From Limnephilus marmoratus (Eukaryota; Arthropoda; Insecta; Trichoptera; Limnephilidae), in NCBI GenBank assembly GCA_917880885.1, contig OU862920.1, positions 43,373,019-43,437,018 of the forward strand: DNA of 64,000 nt, given 5' to 3'. The stretch's first letter is position 1. Every line of letters starts with the position of its first letter. The position numbers and the translations under genes are program-made. Below, in pieces: positions 57,575-64,000 of this stretch. Below the pieces are notes generated by a model. The model was not told the DNA's origin, made no database searches, and worked only from the letters and a program-made list of their open reading frames with translations.

Positions 57575-57742
57575 CACCACTTGTTTAATCAAAATTATTA
57601 ACATTTTTCGAAAACCAATGGTTTCTTCATCAAGATAAATTTAAAATGAACAAAAATAACAATAGACAAACAAATAAATAAATTTTGAAGAAGAAACCAT
57701 TGGTTTCGAAACATGTTGATAATTTTGATTAAATAAGTGGTG
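57575..57742. mobile_element. fold-back MITE, ~55 bp arms
   Basis: The left arm CACCACTTGTTTAATCAAAA, TTATTAACAT, TTTCGAAAACCAATGGTTTC, TTC (57575-57629) is the near-perfect complement of 57688-57742. A 58 bp AT-rich spacer separates them. Confidence 0.8.
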
Positions 57743-57955
57743 TATTAATTGTTATGTATTAATTTAATCTATTTTTTTACTTAGATTAATTACATACCAT
57801 TTTTAAAATGTATTTGCGAAAAATTTGTTGGAGTGTTCTTGTTTCATCGGAACTTATTAAAAATCATTTCTTCTTTTCGCTCACAGAATTTGTGATCATT
57901 CTGCATTGAAAAACATATCAATATCATTGCTGTTCTATTTATTCTCATCACATAG

Positions 57956-58704
57956 TAGGGCTGGGTTTAGACTCGTAAGTTTTTTCCTGTAAATCGCTCT
58001 TGTAAGCGAATTATGGCCAAATTACCAATGTAAACGACACCCAAAGTCACTTAACGTAATTTATAGCAAGTTTCAGAACTTATTCTTTCGGAAGTTTTTT
58101 GACAGGTCTAATCGCTCCTTAATAGAGTACCGAAATACGCCGTTGCGAAATGTCAAAAATTAAAAGACATTTTTTTTCGTGGGATTTTTTCCTATAAAAC
58201 TAGTATTTATTTCCACTTATTTAAGTTTTCCATCCTTCTATTCAATTTTATCAGTCAAATCCTTTCCAATCTTAATGTTTCTGTTTTTAACATTTACGTA
58301 TTTGAAATTTTGAATTCGAAGTCGGTTGCTGTCAGCAGATGTCAGGTAGCTGTCATTTGGATAAAACGAAATTAATGGCCGCCTTTGACGGCACAAAAGC
58401 GCATGGAGAATTGTTTAATTAAAGCCAAAACCTATTCCAACACTTTATTTGGGCCTTTTCATCTTTATTGACAAAATCGCATAAATTTGACAGTAGCAGA
58501 TCGTTGTTAACAGGAAGCCATCTTACCGCAAATAAATTTACAGATTTAAACGGTCGCATGAGCATTTACTCAGATCGAACTTCTGAACAATTTCCGTGAT
58601 CATTAATTACCACAAGTCAGATGCGTATGTAAACACTCCTGTGAGTAACCTGTCAAGATCTTACGTAATCCGTAAATTTTAATTACGAGTGTAACCCCAG
58701 CCTA
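57956..58704. mobile_element. non-autonomous DNA transposon with ~22 bp inverted termini
   Basis: The left end TAGGGCTGGGTTTAGACTCG (57956) and the right end CGAGTGTAACCCCAGCCTA (to 58704) are complementary apart from a few bases and continue into TAA/TTA. 749 bp, no ORF. Target duplication is not evident. Confidence 0.6.
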
Positions 58705-58905
58705 AAAACCTACTTTCTTATGTATATTCTATTGATTTAATATGATTATTAGAAGAGTATTTTAAAAATATATTTTCATTTAGTAAACCATGTTTGAGAT
58801 TCATAGTTTAACTAATTCAAGTAACCCTTTTTATTGATCCCAAAAATCATTGTTGTTGCATCAAATTTATGTATGTTTTTTTGTTGTTGTTTTGTAGCCT
58901 ACATA

Positions 58906-59214
58906 ATGGACCCATCGGTGTACGCCTTTACTCCTGGTGCAAACTTTACTCCCAATGCCAACTTCCCCCCAGGAACCAACTTCCCTCCAGGAACCAACTT
59001 TCCCCCGTCTGCCAACTTTCCTCCGTCAACCAACTTTCCCCCGTCCACCAACTTTTCTCCGCCAACCAACTTTTCCCCACCAACAAACTTCTCTCCCCCA
59101 ACCAACTTCTCTCCCCCTACTAACTTTTCCCCGCCGTCCAACTTTACTCCATCAGCCAACTTTACTCCAGAATTGAACACTATCCCGCAAGAATCAAAGT
59201 TAGCTACATACATG
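58906..59214 (+). CDS. PAN3: PAM2-protein exon 1: start and NFxPxT repeats
   Basis: 103 residues. MDPSVYAF is followed by ~12 six-residue repeats (NFPPGT, NFPPST, NFSPPT) and then PELNTIPQESKLATYM. Donor ATG|GTAAGT, phase 0. The acceptor 8 bp before the ATG means the 5' untranslated region is spliced. The antisense frame is open too, as a by-product of the repeat. Confidence 0.8.
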
Positions 59215-60555
59215 GTAAGTTCATTCATTTGAGTTAATCTTTATAATAATATTTTATCATATTACACACATCTTACTAGCTCTCTCATTCAAAATATAGG
59301 CATATTAGATTTGTCAAAGAATTTATATATAAAAATGCAAAAATCAGTCATTTTAATACATGTAGAATTACAAAACATTTTTTAAATATTTATATTGAGG
59401 GATCAGTAGGATTTATAGGTCCAATTAGGAGTTCCACCGAGCCGAACCCTCTGATATGAAAATATCTGGAGTCTGAATTATTTTCCCATTTGGTCTCTGG
59501 TAGGTTGACATGTTGTTCTTGTATTATTTTGTATTTATTATACTTATATAGTGCAATTGACTAGATAATCATTTGTGGAAAAGTGTGTGAAGGGGTTTAG
59601 TTTTTCCTATGGAGAAGATTTAACCCGGACATAAAATCTGAAGCGTTATAAATGTGAAAGTTTGTATTTGACAAGCAGAAAGAAACAATTTCTTTATTAA
59701 ACGTCAAAGCAATGCATGCCGGGAACCATCTAGTAATTAATATTCAAAGCGCCCTTGAGGTGATTTACTCACGAAAATGGCGCTATAGAAGTCATCCAAT
59801 TATTATTATTATTAATAAGCCAAAGTTGTGACCAGTTTCTTTACAATATATCTACTATCTTCGATTATAAAATTAGTTATGCTTTTATTATAATTCAGAA
59901 TCATTGTAAACATCAATGGTTTGTGGCGATCCATTCTTATGTGCTTGTAGACGCATTTACGTAATCGAAGAAAGGAGTTTTTTTTTTTAAATTTAATTAT
60001 AGTTATGGACAAAGGAATCCATGACTAAATAAATGTGATCACTTGGAATTGTTGCAGTTACGGTTATTGCATATTATTTCAACTTATTTCAGCACATATT
60101 ACCTAAAGACAAACATTGTTTCATTTCATCTGTTTTCTGATATTTGCTGTAGTTTGACAATTTCATTATTAATGTAGAGTTTTTCTCTTCTTAGAATCTA
60201 TCAGGCGCTAACAGTCAGCAGCATCTTGGGAGGATAGGCACATCTCCCACAGAACTGAATCCTGTAAGTCTGTCAAGCTAATTCATCAATTTCGAATCAA
60301 CATAAAGTAGTTTAGGCCTATTGGTTTCTATTATTATATTTGTATGATATAAGTATTTATATTACTTGTCATTATTGTGTTTTACAGAATGCTGAGTTTA
60401 TCCCGGGGACTTTCTACTCAAACTTGGATGAGATGACAATTCCTCCGAAGGAACCTTCGCCCACGCACATGCCACTTATGGCTCATCCGCAGATGACACA
60501 CGGTCAACTCTCACATGCGCAAATGCCGGCACAAATTCCAAATCAAGTCCACCAG
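58906..60555 (+). CDS. PAN3: PAM2-motif protein, first three coding exons; probable PAN3
   Basis: Exons 58906-59214, 60195-60263 and 60388-60555 join in phase 0. They encode MDPSVYAFTPGANFTPNANF, a degenerate NFxPxT array, PQESKLATYMNLSGANSQQH, LGRIGTSPTELNPNAEFIPG and a Met/Gln/His/Pro-rich stretch to NQVHQ. ELNPNAEFIPGTF fits the PAM2 consensus (LNxxAxxFxP) that binds the MLLE domain of poly(A)-binding protein. An MDP start, the ESKLATYM segment and an early PAM2 suggest PAN3, the pseudokinase adaptor that recruits the PAN2 deadenylase to mRNA. The pseudokinase and coiled coil would lie beyond the right edge, so this is a tentative identity. Another PAM2 protein (LARP4, ataxin-2, eRF3 type) remains possible. 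Acceptor TTTTGTAG at 58897 shows an upstream non-coding or alternative first exon. Confidence 0.55.
58936..59160 (+). repeat. 18 bp coding minisatellite (NFxPxT)
   Basis: Imperfect tandem units of AACTT(T/C)(C/T)C(C/T)CC(A/G)(C/T)C(A/C)ACC, about 12 copies, each encoding Asn-Phe plus Pro and Ser/Thr/Ala. Central copies (59050-59130) are almost identical, which suggests recent slippage. Copy number is probably polymorphic. Confidence 0.88.
59676..59742 (-). mobile_element. retroelement scrap sharing ACTAG.TGGTTCCCGGCATGC
   Basis: Its reverse complement reads ACTAGATGGTTCCCGGCATG then CATTGC..AAAGAAATTGTTTC. It matches 62671-62737 (+) over ~65 bp. The family is not identified. Confidence 0.55.
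59747..59815 (+). mobile_element. SINE-like 3' tail, copy 2
   Basis: AAGCGCCCTTGAGGTGATTT, ACTCACGAAAATGGCGCTAT, then (ATT)n. Same family as 40977-41042. Confidence 0.6.
60195..60263 (+). CDS. PAN3: PAM2-protein exon 2: first half of the PAM2 motif
   Basis: NLSGANSQQHLGRIGTSPTE then LNP, 69 bp, phase 0/0, acceptor CTTCTTAG, donor CCT|GTAAGT. The PAM2 leucine (LNP) is here and the aromatic part is in the next exon. Confidence 0.8.
60388..60555 (+). CDS. PAN3: PAM2-protein exon 3: PAM2 second half and low-complexity tail
   Basis: NAEFIPGTFYSNLDEMTIPP, KEPSPTHMPLMAHPQMTHGQ, LSHAQMPAQIPNQVHQ. The Ala and the Phe of PAM2 are in NAEFIP. Acceptor TTTTACAG, donor CACCAG|GTAGGA, phase 0/0. The gene continues past the window, since no stop or further exon is found before 64000. 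Confidence 0.8.
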
Positions 60556-62670
60556 GTAGGATATTTTTTATTAAATTCTAAGTTGAAGTCCTCGACGGAA
60601 GTCCTTCTGTAAAACTGTGTAACGCTATTATTTAACACTGTAGATAGAGATGTTCTATGTCTATGAGGTTCAGAGTCGAATATATAGTTGCCATACTGTA
60701 TAAACTGTACACAACTAGCAATTTTTGATTACATTGAAATTAATAATAATAATAATAATATATCTTTATTCAATGAAATTGGCAACATTACAACTAAAAA
60801 AGTACATGTTCAATGTAGATTACAAATAGATTACATCCGTACAAAAAAATTAACAAGTAGAAAGTAATGTAAGATCAGTTACACAGAAGTAGCATAATTA
60901 TACAATATTTTTAGTTGTGCGTAGTCTGCCTCACTAGGTGAACCTGTATTGAGGCAGAATTTTTTGTAAATTGTTTCTCACAATTTTAACTATGGTTTTT
61001 TATAAATGTATAATGTAGGTTTCTGCATATGTTAATTACTGCATCTATTCACTTAATAAACTTGTTGTGTTTTTATCTACCATCTTGAAATACACTCTCT
61101 CGCAGCATTGTCGTTCGCTCTATGGCGGCGGCTCCTGGCTGACATATTATTGTAATCTTGATTTTTTTATGTTTGAGTGGAATTTGATCATTGCATTTTT
61201 CGTGTTCTTAAACTTAATTTATTCATAACGTTTAAGGGTATTCCTTAAATATTTTTAGAAACTTTTCACCGATAGAAGGTGCTATTTTCAATATCGTCTA
61301 ATAAAACACTTTTAACACCTTATGCTTTTTAATATTGAGATGAATTATTGATTTGCGGCCGTATATAAGTAATATTAATCTGTATAAATTTTTTTGGTAC
61401 CTAAAATTTCATAATCGAAGAAAACGGCTGAAAAATACACAATTTTATTGCAAAAAATACGTTCAAAAGACTTTTCTCACAGCTCCGCGCGCGTTGGTAC
61501 AGAAACACATTTGCGAAAAAGAGTGAATGTCAAATATTATATGATATTTCGCACGGGTTGAAGAGAGACGGAAGAAAGAGGTTTGTTAAAAATCGGGCAA
61601 TTCAGTAACTGAATCAACGCGTGGGGAGATTGATAAAAGGAGCCAGCTGTGAATAAAGGCATGTGTGCCGGGAGCTGGCGTTAACTGGACTCTTTTTTTA
61701 GAGGCCGCTTTTGCTAAATAGCTAAGGGCTCTCCTCTCGACGCGGCATAGAGTCCCTGCATGTATCTCGTTCTAGCGGCTCTTTAACAAACGAGACAGCG
61801 CTAGTTCGCGCAACCCATGCTCTCTGCGTGAAGCGTGTCGATGCCAAGCGATGTAGGTACATACCTACAAGCATTCTCTCGGTTGTTTGCTCGCAGATAT
61901 TGTGTGAATAAGTCAAAAAGTTACATTTTTTCTTGTATTTCTGTGGGGCGCATTTATCAAACCAACGAAGTGGTTAGAATTGTCAGAAGGAGAAACAAAT
62001 TAGTCGGGTGCTCAAGTCAGGATTTCTTTTGCTTCCCTTTTACAACAAAATACATAATAATATAGGTAGACATTGTGATGTTATTTTTGTGTCAACATCC
62101 TGCACTGCCGTGATATTTGAGTGACAAGACACTGCCTACAGTGTGCATATGAAGTCATTTTTCACATAAACAAAACTTTTTGTATTTTTTTAAATATATT
62201 TTATTTTCACAAATGATAAGCATGTCATGTTAAGAGAGATGAGGATTAAAAATAAAACTTTTTTTGTACAAATATCTTATACACGGTGTCCGTAAACCAG
62301 GGCTGGGCAAAATACATGCTTTGCTGTAATTGAAATACAAATTACAAAATACTTTTTCGCATGTATTTAAAATACGAAATACAAAATACTTTCAAGTCAT
62401 GTATTTGAAATACAAAATACAGTATTTTAACCATTTTTTAATTTAAAATACAAAATACATTTGATTTTGGTAGAACCTTTGGTTGCAATAAATTGTCGTA
62501 ACTGCCCTGTAATTGGTGAGTATTCATAAAAGCAAAGCTAAGCAGAGTGAAACAGAGACGTGCAAAAATTGATCAATCATATTGTTCAGAAGACACATCT
62601 CGTCTCCGCTCCACATTTAAAGTTTTGTGGTACAGGACTTAGGTGTTAGATAATAATAATAATTATTATT

Positions 62671-62737
62671 ATAACACTAGCTGGTTCCCGGCATGCGTTG
62701 CAATGCCATATTAAAAGAAATAAATTGTTTCTCCCTG
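62671..62737 (+). mobile_element. retroelement scrap nested in the hAT element
   Basis: ACACTAGCTGGTTCCCGGCA, TGCGTTGCAATGCC, AAATTGTTTCTCCCTGCAT pairs with the minus copy at 59676-59742. A C-rich stretch, CCCCTTCCCCTCCCGCATTC type, follows (62740-62860). Short ORFs there are compositional. Confidence 0.55.
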
Positions 62738-63298
62738 CATGTTCTTTCCCGTGCGTCCCCGTTCCCCTCCCGCATCCCCTTCCCCTCCCGCATTCCCCTT
62801 CCACCTTCCCCGTCTACCCACTCTCCCCTCCCGCTCCCCCGTCCCGCCAACCCCTCTCCCGCGTTCTTTATATTCACTCCCAGTACAATCAGTTTTCAAA
62901 CAACTCGCGTGCCAGCTATTACAATTTTTTTGATTCAAATTTTCATTTTTCACATATCAAATATATTTTTTTTGTATATTATAAGAACATTAATCAAATC
63001 TGATACCTAACATGGGTAGGTAACTATTTAAAATATCTATAATTTCAAAAATCCATAGAAAATTCTTTTGTTACAAAAAAAAAACAGCTGCCTGCTAAAT
63101 TCAATTTAAGTTAAAATAGTAGTTAAGTTTTTTGAAGTTATCCAATTTTCTGCTTAATTTTCTTAATTTTTCTATCTGTCAGAACCTTCTACAAAGTATT
63201 AGAAAACTTTTAAAAAAATCAATGAAATAGGTAAAGTCGTTCTGAAGTTATGGAGTGACCAGGGGAATCAAGGATTCATTTTTATATACATAGATAAC

Positions 63299-63347
63299 AT
63301 TTATATAGCGCAATTTTGTGTTATCTCACTTCAAGTGCGCTCTACAG
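63299..63347 (-). mobile_element. SINE-like 3' tail, copy 3, nested in the hAT element
   Basis: Its reverse complement reads GAGCGCACTTGAAGTGAGAT, AACACAAAATTGCGCTATAT, the diverged version of the copies at 40977 and 59747. The (ATT)n tail is lost. Confidence 0.5.
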
Positions 63348-64000
63348 TTAAAAATAATCTAGTATTCAGTCTAATTATTCATGTAGTGCTTGATCTAATA
63401 CAACGATACAAAAATGTTCAATGCAAAGCAATGACAAGTATAATATAATTTGATTCAAAATGTACACTAACAGTGCTATTATAGTGCAGGACAATAATAA
63501 TAACTAGCATGACATAAAAAAGTACAGTACATTATAAAGCAATGATAAGAGAACTACAAATAATCATTAGTAAGAGTGCTATAGCACAGGAAAATAGGAC
63601 AATATTCCAGGATAGCGTTTTTGTCTATGTTTTATCTATGTATGTCAGTTTATTTTTCATTAGCAGTATTAAGATCGCTAAATGTATTTCAAAATGTATT
63701 TTGAAGCCATACGTATTTGAAATACAAATTACAAAATACCTTAGTAGCAGGTAATTGAAATACCAATTACAAAATACATTTTTAGGAAGTAATTGCAATA
63801 CAAATACAAAATACGAATTTGTATTTCAAATACGTATTTCAATTACAAGTAATTCAAATACTGCCCAGTCCTGCTGTAAACTAGTGGTAAAACTGGTGAA
63901 TCTCCATCCCAAAAAACTTTTTTCGGTCTGAACACATCGATTTCTTATTTTCGGCAAGTAAACATTTACAGCCGGATGCACGCTTAGGTAAAGTACGCGG

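Larger units (their letters stand above)
51226..58905. other. intergenic region between divergent syntaxin and PAM2-protein genes
   Basis: About 7.7 kb holding both 5' regions. No promoter element could be assigned. It contains LINE remnants (52170-52504, 52879-53329, 53330-53978, 56045-57090), fold-back elements (57575-57742, 57956-58704) and, at 51893-51927, a hairpin of ATTTAAATGCAC/GTGCATTTAAAT. 54000-56040 contains no supported gene. Confidence 0.7.
59215..60194 (+). other. PAM2-protein intron 1
   Basis: 980 bp. It holds two short retroelement scraps (59676-59742 minus, 59747-59815 plus). The rest is AT-rich with nothing recognised. Confidence 0.75.
62298..63873. mobile_element. non-autonomous hAT-type element, 1576 bp, with 8 bp target duplication
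   Basis: The ends CAGGGCTGGGCA (62298) and TGCCCAGTCCTG (to 63873) are inverted. They are flanked by CCGTAAAC (62290-62297) and CTGTAAAC (63874-63881), an 8 bp duplication with one change, the hAT size. Subterminal DNA is filled with variants of GTATTTGAAATACAAATTAC on both sides (62330-62460 and 63670-63860). No transposase ORF is present. It has absorbed a retroelement scrap (62671-62737) and a SINE-like tail (63299-63347). Confidence 0.8.
60556..64000 (+). other. PAM2-protein intron 3 (open at the right edge)
   Basis: No further exon is recognised. 60740-60990 begins with an (ATA)n run and resembles a retroelement end (CTTTATTCAATGAAATTGGC, CTGCCTCACTAGGTGAACCT) without readable protein. 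61080-62060 is GC-richer with nothing recognised. 62298-63873 is a hAT-type element. Confidence 0.6.

Noticed and set aside
58899..59228. Antisense ORF rich in GGKLVDGGKL
   Set aside because: Antisense of the NFxPxT coding minisatellite. The sense strand has start, donor and downstream PAM2 exons.
62677..63010. Overlapping ORFs in both strands around the C-rich stretch
   Set aside because: Pyrimidine-rich low-complexity DNA inside the hAT element. Three frames are open at once, so none is credible.

Overview
This window is nuclear DNA of an insect. It has long AT-rich introns with GT..AG junctions, muscle-specific titin-type modules and many short DNA-transposon and LINE remnants. GTAGGTA/TACCTAC-type words and the LINE family favour a moth or butterfly, but that is an inference. 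Three protein-coding genes are supported.

(1) 1-35000, + strand: the 3' portion of the giant muscle gene sallimus (sls, D-titin/kettin), cut by the left edge. It begins inside one uninterrupted coding exon of at least 16.37 kb. That exon carries two families of ~85-residue K/E/T/V-rich PEVK-type modules: about 31 in 255-residue triplets up to 7.8 kb, then a unique linker, then about 30 of a second type to ~15.96 kb. A 4.3 kb charged exon follows. Then come an SH3 domain split over two exons, eight I-set Ig domains and one degenerate Ig, FnIII-1, two more Ig domains, FnIII-2 to FnIII-5 and a 65-residue C-terminal tail. This Ig/SH3/Ig/Fn/Ig-Ig/Fn4 order is the known sls C-terminus. Almost every intron is phase 1.

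(2) 40840-51225, - strand: a complete seven-exon syntaxin-7-type Qa-SNARE of 270 residues. It lies tail-to-tail with sls across 5.8 kb, and its first coding intron is 7 kb.

(3) 58906-60555, + strand, continuing beyond the window: the first three coding exons of a PAM2-motif protein, probably the deadenylase adaptor PAN3. It is divergent from the syntaxin gene across 7.7 kb.

The rest is intronic or intergenic sequence with readable mobile-element history. It includes a PIF/Harbinger relic; a fold-back MITE; TTAA-bounded piggyBac-type elements, one apparently holding a GC-richer minisatellite; a terminal-inverted-repeat element split by a 5'-truncated LINE; at least six copies of that LINE family; a ~550 bp inverted repeat with ~200 bp arms inside the syntaxin intron; and a 1.58 kb hAT-type element with an 8 bp target duplication.

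I saw no rRNA, tRNA, CRISPR or prokaryotic-type element, and no evidence of a new biochemical system. The most unusual structure is the nested, recently homogenised repeat architecture of the giant sls exon.
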